Numbered from the stretch's first letter, positions 51,366-60,824 are shown. The stretch: DNA of 64,000 nucleotides from Sulfuracidifex tepidarius (GCF_008326425.1 NZ_AP018929.1:882875-946874), one strand, 5' to 3'. A program made the numbers and translations. The notes: a model not told the origin generated them from the sequence alone.

Positions 51366-52547
51366 GTGAGGATAATTATGATTGATATTTACATGAACTT
51401 TGGAGGAAATTTGGAAATAGGGATACATAATGTAGATAAAAAGGAAATATATGTGGCTACAATTCCTCTGATTTCATATTTTTTTAATTTATTGGATGAT
51501 AACTATAGAGGCGATCCTAAAGAAATTTATTATAATTATAATTCTACAAAAAATACTACATTAGAGTTAATAAGAAAATATATAAGCCAAAATTTTAACA
51601 TAGATGATCAAATAGACAATATAATTGTTTCTGGTTCAGCTACCTTGTTTTTGCAGAAGCCCTCAGATATAAGTCTTGCCATAATAAGGAAAATATTCGG
51701 AAATAACCATAATAAGATTTACTATTTTACACTATTAAATACATTTATTGATATTACTAATAATAATTTCAAAAATATAGATAACACTGTATATTTACTT
51801 TCGCATAAATCAGGAATCCTACCCCTTATTGAGCTATTAGGCTTGGGAGAGAATAGTCTAATTTTTGAAATGGGTACCCAGTCTACTGGAATTTTCTTCT
51901 CTAATTTATCTAGTGATTTCTCTTTATCTAATTTAGACTTTCTGAACTTAGGTCTATTTACAGATATCTCATTTTTCTATAACAATTATCATATTCCAAT
52001 ATCCTTTTCAAAAATTTTTCAAAGCGAATTATTATTAATTACAATGTATCTATTCTTATCTATAAAATCTAAAAAATTTGAGGAAGCCTCAGTTAAGACC
52101 ATGGAGTTTTTAAAGATCTTTTCCAAGTTTTACTATACATATTTTACTGATTATTTAATAAATGAAAATAAGGTTGATAATGAAAAAATTTTACAAGATA
52201 TAAGTAATATATTACAGACTGATTCCTATCAATTTAATACTTTAAATGAGAATAATGTGTATATGATAGTATATAATTTCTATTATAATATTAAGAAGAA
52301 ATTTATGTCGCGAATTATTAATTTTCTTAATAAGCGTGAACTCACTTTTCCCCTTAAGGTAATTGTAGACGGTGTGGGTGAATATATCCTTAGAGACCTA
52401 TTAGAGGACCTTTCAGAAATTGATCAAATGGAATTAATTCAACTTTCTAATATTACTAATAGAGAAGTTTCAGTGTATTCACCTATAGTAGGACCTCTAT
52501 TAAAAATAAGAAATATGGAATTTAACCATAAGGTGAGAGTGATTTGA
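51366..52547 (+). CDS. ASKHA-fold-like cytoplasmic protein, unknown function
   Basis: This 393-residue protein is very rich in Asn, Ile, Lys and Phe, reflecting the AT-rich DNA. Features resembling the ASKHA (actin/hexokinase/hydantoinase-A) fold are an N-terminal IDIYMNFGGNLEIGI strand-turn-strand, a phosphate-2-like loop SLIFEMGTQSTGIFF near residue 165, and an adenosine-like VIVDGVGEYILRDLL near residue 340. These are weak and the catalytic Asp residues are not clear. It overlaps the MFS-type gene by four bases (TTGA), so they are one operon, and a 43-residue peptide gene lies just upstream. A role in making, sensing or resisting that peptide is inference. Confidence 0.6.
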   Translation: MRIIMIDIYMNFGGNLEIGIHNVDKKEIYVATIPLISYFFNLLDDNYRGDPKEIYYNYNSTKNTTLELIRKYISQNFNIDDQIDNIIVSGSATLFLQKPSDISLAIIRKIFGNNHNKIYYFTLLNTFIDITNNNFKNIDNTVYLLSHKSGILPLIELLGLGENSLIFEMGTQSTGIFFSNLSSDFSLSNLDFLNLGLFTDISFFYNNYHIPISFSKIFQSELLLITMYLFLSIKSKKFEEASVKTMEFLKIFSKFYYTYFTDYLINENKVDNEKILQDISNILQTDSYQFNTLNENNVYMIVYNFYYNIKKKFMSRIINFLNKRELTFPLKVIVDGVGEYILRDLLEDLSEIDQMELIQLSNITNREVSVYSPIVGPLLKIRNMEFNHKVRVI

Positions 52548-53710
52548 ATATACCTAATGAGATAAAAATTATAGTATCTATGCTCACTCTTCTTAATTTA
52601 GTAGATATGTTTATAGGATACTATTTCGTAATAGACACCTATTTAATTTATAAGAATTTAATAATTTCAGCTTTAGTATGGACGTTGATAAATGCACCGA
52701 ATATCTTCTCATTGCCTTTACCTTTAATTTTCAGGAAGATAAAGAGTGTAAAGATTAATGTAATAATATTTCCTGTACTGGCATTCCTCGTAGTGTTTGC
52801 TTTAAGTCTTGACTTGACACCGTTAGAAGAGATCCTTCTAATAGTCTTATTCGATTTCCTGGTTTTACTGGTGACCAGGCCATTAGGATATTACGCTAAA
52901 ACTTTATTAAACAAATACGGTGAGTTCATAGATTATGATTCCGTTCTAGATATCTCCCTGTTAGGAGCTTCTATCATAGCGTTGATAATAGCTGGGCTGT
53001 TCAATACCTACTTGCCCCGCGCTTACCTACCGGTTATGGGGTTACCTTTACTGATAATAGCCTTTTTATCCATGATATTAAATGATGTCGAGATAACCCT
53101 CTCTTCTACTAATTCCTTTAAGGTATGGGTAAACTACATAAAGAGTAACCATGTATTCAGATTCTTAGAAACACATATATATCCGGTTATCGGTCTGGCT
53201 AATGCATTAACTATATTGTTTCTTAAGCTCGTATACGTAAACAAGGAGACGTTCTCAGAATACATCACTATAGTTTTAGTAGCGAGTATAGTAGCTGGAG
53301 CGTTTGGTGCCATTATTGCCCTAAGGTGGAAGACAAAGACCTTGAGAAGACTGTTGATCTTATCAATCCCTGCCATGTTAATTGAATACGTCTTTCCCTT
53401 CATTGCAGGTAGGATAATACCTATTACAGTCCTGACTTTCTTACAGTCAATTGTCGTGTCTTATATTTTCATCCACTTTAATTCTATTTATAAATATATT
53501 GTAAGTAAAGACGCTTATGTAAATATCTTGATCGCACAAGGAGTTTTAATGCAACTCTCGATGTTTATAGCGACCATTTCAGTCTCGACAATAGCTACTC
53601 TCGTGGGTCTTACATATACTTATATAGGTACTGCGTCGGTGGTAATACTAATAGTGGCACTTACAATATTCTCCAACACTACAAAGGATATTATAAGGGA
53701 AAAAGATTAG
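52544..53710 (+). CDS. MFS-type membrane transporter (about 12 helices)
   Basis: This 388-residue protein has roughly twelve membrane helices, a charged central loop (DVEITLSSTNSFKVWVNYIK) between the two six-helix halves, and a short basic C-terminus. The canonical MFS motif A is not clear, so the family call rests on size and helix pattern. It starts with TTG inside the stop of the ASKHA-like gene. The likely role is export of a small molecule or peptide related to the operon. A broken MFS gene at 58913-60078 in the same island looks related in size. Confidence 0.7.
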   Translation: MNIPNEIKIIVSMLTLLNLVDMFIGYYFVIDTYLIYKNLIISALVWTLINAPNIFSLPLPLIFRKIKSVKINVIIFPVLAFLVVFALSLDLTPLEEILLIVLFDFLVLLVTRPLGYYAKTLLNKYGEFIDYDSVLDISLLGASIIALIIAGLFNTYLPRAYLPVMGLPLLIIAFLSMILNDVEITLSSTNSFKVWVNYIKSNHVFRFLETHIYPVIGLANALTILFLKLVYVNKETFSEYITIVLVASIVAGAFGAIIALRWKTKTLRRLLILSIPAMLIEYVFPFIAGRIIPITVLTFLQSIVVSYIFIHFNSIYKYIVSKDAYVNILIAQGVLMQLSMFIATISVSTIATLVGLTYTYIGTASVVILIVALTIFSNTTKDIIREKD

Positions 53711-54084
53711 CGTAAGGTTATGACGGATATGACTTAAAGATCATAAAGTGAAAGCAAGTATGTGGAGAGTCAATAATGTCTCGCGAGATAGAAGTACCTT
53801 TTGTCAAAACGTTTTATTTAAATTACAGAGAGTTTATATACACTATCTTCTTACATATAATTTTGTCTTCGTACTTTAACTAATTTTCATTAACATAACT
53901 ACGGTATTTAATTACCCTTATCCTCTTTGACTCTCCTATTCATTTCCTGAGTATCTCTAAGTCTATTAATATCTCTACAATTGGTTTAAGGAATTCTTCT
54001 AATACACTAAATTTTAAAAAGGAATTGGAACTATTCTTTCAAACTATTGCCTAGTTAGGTTAGAATAAAAATAAGTGAAGAATA
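53711..54084. other. AT-rich intergenic region
   Basis: No supportable gene; a likely promoter region for the precursor gene at 54085 (several TATA-like tracts between 54000 and 54080). Confidence 0.4.
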
Positions 54085-54801
54085 TTGCCAAGATGTTCTA
54101 TTATAGTTAACTTTTTTTTAAAAGTTCTCAATTCTCATATGCCTCAGAGTTTAAAGCCTAAGAGCATTAAATTATTGTATTATAAAGAGAAGAAAGATGA
54201 TAAGAGAATTTTTAGACAAGTAGTGACATTAATAGAATATGAAGGACAACCGTCAAAGATAATCCAATGGAGTCAGTTAATAGAAGGCGATCCTTTCGGT
54301 GAGCACGAGATAACTTATAGGATAAACTACGGGTCTGAAAGCGTACTTAGAAGTTTTAAAGTGAAGTATTTAGGAAGGGAAGGGGATAAGCATAGGGTTT
54401 TGATTAAGGAAGGCGTATCTGGTTGTGGAACTAAGACTAAAAAGATAGAGAATAAGGAGGTGTTGATACCAGACAAACTATACCAACCTTACCCTTTGCA
54501 ACAAAAAAGTGAAGAAGGGAAAGATCCGAATCCGATAGAATGTGAAATATGCCAAGTACTAGTTCCAATATTATGTAATTTACTTGCAACTAAGGTAGCT
54601 AGCGCGATTGCATGTGACGAAGTATGTGAAGTGGATGTCTGTATAATATTCATTGAGGATCCGATTATATATGCTATATGTTCAGTATCTTGCGATATAA
54701 TATGCAATGAGGTTTTGCAGATTATTCTACGAATTGGTATCCAAACAGCTTGTACGGTAGGTGGTGAATACGTATGTGAAAAAGGTGGATTTTGTTGCTA
54801 A
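54085..54801 (+). CDS. Halocin-C8-like archaeocin precursor
   Basis: This 238-residue protein has a soluble N-terminal domain (about residues 25-140) and a Cys-rich hydrophobic C-terminal domain (about 150-238) with Cys at 153, 156, 164, 177, 181, 186, 199, 203, 207, 223, 231, 237 and 238. The opening CxxC-x7-C and the closing C-x5-C (CEKGGFC) match the mature halocin C8 pattern (CSAC-x7-C; C-x5-C), and the domain has the same size (about 80). In halocin C8 the N-terminal part of the same precursor gives immunity. The start could also be the ATG at 54139. No clear signal peptide. It is followed after 41 bp by a membrane protein (54843) likely involved in self-protection. A decayed copy lies at 47621. 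Confidence 0.75.
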   Translation: MPRCSIIVNFFLKVLNSHMPQSLKPKSIKLLYYKEKKDDKRIFRQVVTLIEYEGQPSKIIQWSQLIEGDPFGEHEITYRINYGSESVLRSFKVKYLGREGDKHRVLIKEGVSGCGTKTKKIENKEVLIPDKLYQPYPLQQKSEEGKDPNPIECEICQVLVPILCNLLATKVASAIACDEVCEVDVCIIFIEDPIIYAICSVSCDIICNEVLQIILRIGIQTACTVGGEYVCEKGGFCC

Positions 54802-54842
54802 TTTTGTTTAAAAAAATAAAGGTAAAGATAATAAATATTTAG

Positions 54843-55454
54843 ATGATTGTTATGGTGAGCAAGATGAAAAAGCGTGAAAATAAGGTTATCTTTGGTCCTA
54901 CTAAACAGATATCAAATTTAAAATACGTCTTACTTATCCTATTATTTTCAGCATTGCCATCAGCTATAGTGCTTATTTTGGCTTATGACATTATTTATAT
55001 CTTTTTACATAGCTTTATATTATCCGTTTCATTAAGCGCTATAATATCTTCCACATTAGGTGCGACATTGTCCACTTACCTTGACAGATATCTTATGAGG
55101 CGTGGGATAAGACCTCCTGGAATAAGGAAAAAAGAGGCTAGGACTAAGTATATAATCTCTCCAGAGAGCGGACAACCCATTGATGAAAAAGTGATTAAGA
55201 GATATGAGAAAGCGTTAGCGTTTTCAGATAAGGAGTCGGAAAATTATGTGGCGGAGTTAGCCATGCTAGGCATGATGTATCTGCAGAACGCTGTAGCTTA
55301 TGATAACAAAGATCTCTACTTGAGGGCTAAGGAGTGTCTGGCAAGGGCTGAGGAGGCTGTGCAAGAAAAGAGAGTGAGCTTTGAAACTAAAATGTTGGTT
55401 GATAACCTGAGGAGTAGGATAGAGACTTACAAGTACCGTTTCGGAGAAAGATAA
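54843..55454 (+). CDS. Putative archaeocin immunity or accessory membrane protein
   Basis: This 203-residue protein has a basic start, two membrane helices (about residues 27-50 and 55-78), then a cytoplasmic part with ISPESGQPIDEKVIKRYEKA followed by helical, TPR-like repeats (MLGMMYLQNAVAYDNKDLYL; ECLARAEEAV) and a charged end. It directly follows the halocin-C8-like precursor, and the same pair occurs decayed at 47.6-48.8 kb, so the two genes move and are kept together. A self-immunity or secretion role is inferred from this linkage; I do not recognise the family. Confidence 0.7.
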   Translation: MIVMVSKMKKRENKVIFGPTKQISNLKYVLLILLFSALPSAIVLILAYDIIYIFLHSFILSVSLSAIISSTLGATLSTYLDRYLMRRGIRPPGIRKKEARTKYIISPESGQPIDEKVIKRYEKALAFSDKESENYVAELAMLGMMYLQNAVAYDNKDLYLRAKECLARAEEAVQEKRVSFETKMLVDNLRSRIETYKYRFGER

Positions 55455-55662
55455 CAAGCTAAATTATTATCATCCTTGTATAAGTAATGATAAAGTAAAA
55501 GCAAAGAAGTTGTTCTACTAAAAATTAGTTTAGTTCTTGCTCAAATGTATTATAGACTTTTTAATATTAAGAAACGTTTATATCCCTTATTTATTAAAAC
55601 TTTTTAGAATAAACGAGAGTTTTAAAAAAAGCTGATTACACGTAATATATACTGAGGCGATA

Positions 55663-56102
55663 AACGATAGAGTTTGAAGATCTTACACAGAAATTTGATA
55701 TTATAGAGGATGTCGCAAAAAAGAGAAAGCAATATATAGATAGATTAAATAAAAGTAATAAGGTAGAATTTGAAATTAGAGATGATATACAGATAGGAAA
55801 CTACTCTTTCGCATTTGTGAAAGCTAAAGACGGGAAAGTAGGATATGAAGTCATAATTAAGGAAAAGGATAAGGGGTATCATTTCGGCAGAAGAAAATAA
55901 GGGTCGCATTGTAGTATTAAATATTTTGGAGAATATTGAAAGAGAAGGAGATAAGAAAGTATTTACTGCTGAATCTTATTTATTAAGAGAAAATAAGGTA
56001 ATTAAAGTAGTATCTGGAAGATATGAAATAAAAGGAAACGCACTTTCAAACGTTTTGAGTAATTATGAACCAGAAAAAATAGAGATAAAAAAGGTGAAAT
56101 AA
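55663..56102 (+). pseudogene. Frameshifted gene for a soluble Lys/Glu-rich protein
   Basis: One frame gives IEFEDLTQKFDIIEDVAKKR and GNYSFAFVKAKDGKVGYEVI; a frame change near 55875 continues with VVLNILENIEREGDKKVFTA and EIKGNALSNVLSNYEPEKIE to a TAA at 56102. No start codon is found in frame at the beginning, so at least two lesions exist. It stands directly before the short Cys-rich frame at 56104, as an N-terminal domain stands before a Cys-rich core in the C8-like precursor, so it may be the remains of a related precursor. Confidence 0.5.
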
Positions 56103-56103
56103 G

Positions 56104-56226
56104 ATGTGCATAAAGAATGATCCACCGGATCCAGATGCTTCTTATGTTTGTTTTTATGAGTGTTTAGTATATGACTGTGCGGGTAATAATGACATAGAAG
56201 TTTTAGACGGAGTTAACATGCACTGA
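56104..56226 (+). CDS. Short Cys-rich ORF (40 aa), possibly longer if frameshifted
   Basis: An ATG one base after the stop at 56102 opens 40 codons with Cys at positions 2, 16, 20 and 26 (YVCFYECLVYDCAGN). In the next frame the sequence continues with CTDYCIGLANVYTTLSRYVF to a TAG near 56320, so an intact version could be about 70 residues with six or more Cys. Composition and location suggest another small disulfide-rich secreted peptide. Not recognised as a known family. Confidence 0.4.
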   Translation: MCIKNDPPDPDASYVCFYECLVYDCAGNNDIEVLDGVNMH

Positions 56227-56263
56227 TTACTGTATAGGTTTAGCTAATGTTTATACAACATTG

Positions 56264-56742
56264 TCAAGGTATGTTTTTGAGTACTCTAATACTGTTTTGA
56301 AATATATAAATAGATAGAGTTGATTCTATAAATGCAGCTGTAATTAAAAGAGTACAACCTATTATCAGAGGTTTGGTATAATTATTCCTAGTTTTGAATT
56401 TTTGACCAGCATAAGCTATGAAACTAAAGCCAAGAAATTCAATCGGACCATGAGGTAAGATACCTATAAGACCTACTATTAATCCAAATTTAAATACTAT
56501 CTCGCCTACATATAGGGCAATAGTGAAACCGATAATCTTCTGTATAATTTTATTTCCTACTAAGAAAATTATTAATGCAAAAGTAAAATTTACTGTTATT
56601 ATGTGAAAAAGCAGTGTATAATCTGGTACTGGAAGTTCATGCACTATTGCGGGTTTCTTAAAACCTATTAAGTAATCTATTGGTAAACTGACAGTAAACC
56701 AATCCAGAATGTTAAATAAATGTATAGTATTTCTCTATTCAT
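56264..56742 (-). pseudogene. SpoIIM/DUF95-like membrane protein with one frameshift
   Basis: The main frame (56264-56644, 126 codons) has four membrane helices and the SpoIIM/DUF95 hallmark GILPHGPIEFLGFSFIAYAG. Upstream, an ATG at 56742 opens MNREILYIYLTFWIGLLSV in another frame, and a single base change near 56685-56700 joins the two into a normal-length protein of about 160 residues. The ATG lies one base after the stop of the M48 gene, so it is the last gene of that operon. DUF95 proteins occur in circular-bacteriocin clusters, where they act in maturation or export. A sequencing error would make the gene intact. Confidence 0.65.
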
Positions 56743-56743
56743 T

Positions 56744-58231
56744 CTATAGTACACCAAGATAATATCTTAAGAGAAAAAGCGCGAGTAGAGAAACGCTTAA
56801 TATTCCATATATAATGAACGTAATTAAAAATACCTTTAGACTAGTTTTTACATCGATAAGGAAGGATTTAATTACCAAAAATATCAGAGTAAGTATGGAT
56901 AAAAATAATATAGCATCAAGATAAAAATAACTATGAGCAATAACTTCTATTGAGCTTAGAATTGCATACATTCCAGATATAAGAAAGGAGAAGTTCGCTA
57001 TACCTTTCTTTGTTCCCTTATAATATCCCTTTACTATAGGTAAGAAAATTAATCCTAAAAGTAGGTCTACCACTAAAGATCCGGAAAAGTAAAGAGGAAA
57101 CAAAAATACTAAAGATTTCAACGAAACTATTTGTAATGATAGTACCACGGAGTTAAAAATGGACAATAAAATAGGTATCTCCCAATATCCTAATGAGGAG
57201 AGCGGGTCCCCAGTCTTTAACGCATATCTCGTTGAAGTATGAGTAATACGACTCGATAAAGGTAATTCTGTGGTAGAATTAAAATCTTTGCCAAAACTTT
57301 CTCTTACGGACGTTAAGAATTCCTCATAGGCCTTCTTGCCAACTGTATTGAACGCAAATGCATCTGCCTTTGATTCTTCAATTCTAATTAATGATATAGA
57401 CAAAAAATAGCTAATAATCGTAATTAAAACTAACTTCGCTACTAAAGGTAAGCTTATAGTTATATTAGATAAGTTAGGAAACATGGCAATTATTAGGAAA
57501 TGTATTGTAGAGAGTGTGATAGAGAGATTTAGTGTCTGTAGAATTAAATTTATTAATGCATGGTGTTCTTTAGCATGGCAGAGTTCATGTGCCTTTATAG
57601 ATTGACTTGAATTTTCCATTATAATTATTAATGTTTTAGAAAAACCATGCCTAGAAATAGTAGGTATTTCAAATGTTACGCCACCTACTTTAAATGGAAC
57701 GTTTACCAACTTTACATCTTTAGGTTTTATATACTTAAAAGGAGGCATCCTAGACACTATTAAAGCGACCGCTAAGAGAGAAATAAGAAAAGACAAGATA
57801 GTGTAAATTACGAAACCTACGGGAGTGTAAAGGGAGGGAATTCTGTAAGCGGAAGTTAACATAAAAATGGTAAATAAAATGGATGCTTCAATAAAGAATA
57901 TTTTAAGATGAATTAATACTGAATTATAAATAGAATCACTATTTATTTGATTAGTATTAACTATATTAGTCCGATTAGATAACTGACGATTATATAAAAG
58001 TAAAGCTTTAACAAAGAATATTAACATTATGAGGGGAGCAAATATGGTAATTATAGCAAATGATAAGGTTAAGTATGTAAAAATATCAAAAAGATGGACA
58101 TTTTCCTTTCCTATAGTATCTCTTATTACTAAGGATGCAATATCAAGTAAAATTAATATAATTAAAGAAAGAAAATAATGTTTCTTCTTATTATTAGTTA
58201 TTATAAAAAAATTTCTTTTCATTACAATCAC
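56744..58231 (-). CDS. M48-type membrane metalloprotease
   Basis: This 495-residue protein has the zinc motif HELCH (about residues 215-219) and the downstream EESKAD (about 285-290) giving the third ligand, the M48 (HtpX/Ste24) arrangement. About ten membrane helices lie on both sides of the catalytic part. The GTG start follows the TGA of the 105-residue peptide gene without a gap; an ATG nine bases later is the alternative start. The order peptide, protease, DUF95 protein suggests it cleaves or matures the peptide, or protects against it; that is inference. AT-rich like the whole island. Confidence 0.8.
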   Translation of the reverse strand: MIVMKRNFFIITNNKKKHYFLSLIILILLDIASLVIRDTIGKENVHLFDIFTYLTLSFAIITIFAPLIMLIFFVKALLLYNRQLSNRTNIVNTNQINSDSIYNSVLIHLKIFFIEASILFTIFMLTSAYRIPSLYTPVGFVIYTILSFLISLLAVALIVSRMPPFKYIKPKDVKLVNVPFKVGGVTFEIPTISRHGFSKTLIIIMENSSQSIKAHELCHAKEHHALINLILQTLNLSITLSTIHFLIIAMFPNLSNITISLPLVAKLVLITIISYFLSISLIRIEESKADAFAFNTVGKKAYEEFLTSVRESFGKDFNSTTELPLSSRITHTSTRYALKTGDPLSSLGYWEIPILLSIFNSVVLSLQIVSLKSLVFLFPLYFSGSLVVDLLLGLIFLPIVKGYYKGTKKGIANFSFLISGMYAILSSIEVIAHSYFYLDAILFLSILTLIFLVIKSFLIDVKTSLKVFLITFIIYGILSVSLLALFLLRYYLGVL

Positions 58232-58549
58232 TCAGACTAAACCTACACCAGTACCCGCTAGAGCTAATCCCGCACCAAATAATATATCACTCACAGCTAC
58301 ACTCGTACCTGCTACAGATATGGTATATCCTGCAGTAGCGGCATACCCGGCCACTGGTCCGGCCAGCCCTATTCCGATACCGCCTAGTGCTGAACCTCCT
58401 GCCGTGTATAACAATGAGCCCATTATTATACCTGCTATCATTATTTGGAACGGAAATACTGCTAGCATTGCTAATACGAACACTGATAAAATGGCTACTT
58501 GGGTTTCATTACTTAATTTGTGCATATAACCTTTTGACTTTATTATCAT
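58232..58549 (-). CDS. Gly/Ala-rich hydrophobic peptide (105 aa), candidate circular-bacteriocin-like precursor
   Basis: The first 18 residues are polar and basic (MIIKSKGYMHKLSNETQ), then one very hydrophobic helix (about 19-38), then about 65 residues of Gly, Ala, Val, Ile and Leu with no charge except one Asp (GGSALGGIGIGLAGPVAGYA; SVAGTSVAVSDILFGAGLAL), ending in a free hydrophobic Val. Circular bacteriocin precursors likewise consist of a leader and a 58-70 residue hydrophobic core. It heads an operon with the M48 protease and DUF95 protein. A GGGGA ribosome-binding element and TATA-like AAAATATAATAG precede the start. Alternative start at Met9. Confidence 0.75.
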   Translation of the reverse strand: MIIKSKGYMHKLSNETQVAILSVFVLAMLAVFPFQIMIAGIIMGSLLYTAGGSALGGIGIGLAGPVAGYAATAGYTISVAGTSVAVSDILFGAGLALAGTGVGLV

Positions 58550-58670
58550 CTTTATTCCCCTATTATATTTTGGCTTAAACGGCTTTTTTTAACTCTCGAT
58601 CATGTTAAAAAGTCTTACTAAATAAGAAGTAATCATTTATTTTCCATTTAAAATTAATACTTATAATAGT

Positions 58671-58849
58671 GTGGCATATGAACAGTTTTTGGAAGAGCTC
58701 ACTAAACTAAAAAAGTTAAAAATCAATTTAAGTATATTATTTACAGTAAAATATTTAAATGCCCTATGACAGTATTGTTAGACAATGAGGCAATAGGATA
58801 TTTAGATAAGGATGGAAGCCTAGTCATAGAAGAGGGAAAAATTCAATAA
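58671..58849 (+). pseudogene. Short frameshifted gene remnant (about 60 aa)
   Basis: A GTG opens AYEQFLEELTKLKKLKINLS; a frame change near 58755 continues with KCPMTVLLDNEAIGYLDKDG and SLVIEEGKIQ to a TAA at 58849. Divergent from the peptide operon. Family unknown. Confidence 0.35.
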
Positions 58850-58912
58850 ATGAGCTAAATACATTAATTCTGGAATTAAATGTCCTAGATTAGCAGAACT
58901 CGGGGAAAATTA

Positions 58913-60078
58913 ATGGAATTTAGAGTTTTTCAGAATAGGTATGTTAGACTTTATCTTATTCAACACGCTATACAACCATATTTTACTCTTTCTTTCATTT
59001 TTCCAGCATACATATTTTTAATAAGTAAGAACGTTATTTTAATTGGTGTTCTTTTTAGTATTGCATTCGTACTAGGACATCTTGCAGTAATTGCTGGTTT
59101 TTTAACAGATTATATTGTAAATACTAGAATATATTACTTTATCCTTTCGATTCTAAGTGGATCAACGCTTGTTAGTCTTTCTTTATTTACTCCAATTCTA
59201 TAAGTTTTATCTTTGTAATTTTCCTAATCCTAGGTGTAATACATACATTTAAGGAGACTAATCATAAGAAAGTGTTAAGACACATTGTAAACTCGTATAA
59301 AGATTTCAGAAATATTTGGGTTTTAACTCATAGTATTAGAACATTAACGGATTAGTCTACTCTACTTTTCACTTTCCATAGTAGGTTTAAAAGGCGTATT
59401 ACTAATTTTAGGGTTTTACATGCTTTTGATTCACACTCCCATAATTTTCCTTATTAATCATCCAAAAGGTACTGAGAATGCTAAGATAATCTTTAAGATA
59501 ACGTTATCTTTATTAAAAGGTAAAAGAGGTGCTCAATTTTATTTAATAGATATTTTTCAGTAATTTCTTCAGGGGAATAGTTCCAGTATTTATAGGTGCA
59601 TTGTCTTTATCCTCTTCTTTCTTGGTTAATTACACAATTTACTTCGCAGCATTTATCCTTTATGATACCATTTATCTAATAATTATTAATAGAAATTTTA
59701 AAAGGGATAGTAATATATATATACGGTTTTACTTTTTAGAGGTCTCATTCCTTCTTTTATTCTATTTACTATAGTCCTCTTTCCTCCTTCATTATATATA
59801 ATTCCATTGATTATCTATTCCATAATTCTAATATTATTTTATAACCTATTTCTTCAAAAATTCAGTTTAACTTATCTAAGGAAATTTACGCTACTTACTT
59901 AGGCCTTAACGCAACTTTTGGCAGCTTATTCTATACAGTAGGAAATTTAATACTATAATATGTAGAAATGACCTTAGGTATAAAAAGTGTTATTGAAGTG
60001 GCATCTGCAATATCAGCTTTTTACTCTATAGCTATATCATATATTTTTAGAGATATATTTGAAACTAATAAGAAATAA
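58913..60078 (+). pseudogene. Broken MFS-type transporter
   Basis: The first frame (58913-59203) encodes the first three helices of an MFS protein (NRYVRLYLIQHAIQPYFTL; VLGHLAVIAGFLTDYIVNTR, a motif-A-like loop). Later pieces with hydrophobic helices follow in shifting frames to a TAA at about 60078, with many stops. The length of the reconstructed gene is about 390 codons, near that of the intact transporter at 52544. Probably a lost exporter of the neighbouring peptide system. Confidence 0.65.
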
Positions 60079-60514
60079 TGTTTTTGCTAAGGAAATATCA
60101 TAGTGTCGCCATTTGTATATAAATTTATTAAATGGCTTTTCTTTATAAAGAGTATTCATATTAAATAAGATATTATCAATCGTCAAAACTTATAGAAATA
60201 TAAATAGCTTAATGACAACACTATGAAGTAATCCAAGAATTACTGTAACCGTAAATGGTATAATACTAAGAGCTAAAGAACAATAGAAATTTAGCTTATA
60301 ACAGATATTTTCAGTACTCAAATAAAATATGTAAACAATTACGATATTATTTGACTAGTTAATAAAGCTAAACTAAACAGTTTAAGAAGACTGGATAAGG
60401 AAAAAGTAAAAAAGGAATAGTATAACAGTTACCAATCCTATAATGTTGTAGTTATTCCTTACAATTATTCGCACTAACCTCCCTAGCTATTATATAGGGT
60501 GTATTGGTGAAGAA
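60079..60514. other. AT-rich non-coding stretch
   Basis: No supportable gene between the broken transporter and the tRNA fragment. Confidence 0.4.
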
Positions 60515-60562
60515 CCAGTGCCGCCACGGGGATTTGAACCCAGCACAAACGGATGTTTAAAA
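60515..60562 (-). other. tRNA 3'-half fragment (possible attachment-site remnant)
   Basis: In minus sense TTTTAAACATCCG, a T-arm GGGTTCAAATCCCC and an acceptor strand TGGCGGC-A read like a tRNA from the anticodon loop to the 3' end. The 5' half is absent. It shares the TTAAACA(C/T)CCG start with the fragment at 48921-48961 but differs after it, so they derive from different or diverged tRNAs. Confidence 0.55.
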
Positions 60563-60824
60563 CGTTTCCATAAATCGTTAAAAAGAAACGTAAGGTATTT
60601 CACGAGAGAAGGGAGAACTGATTTACATAAAATAATGAATATTGATATAGCAATCAGTAGATGAGACAACGTTTCCTATTTATGTTAACTCTCAATTTCA
60701 TGTTATTATGCAAATAGTGTAACAATCTGAGCTATAAGAATATAAGAAGATACGATGCAAATTCCTTGACTTAGAAGTATTTTCTACGAAATAATTCAAA
60801 CAGTCTGCTTAGCCATTAAACTGG

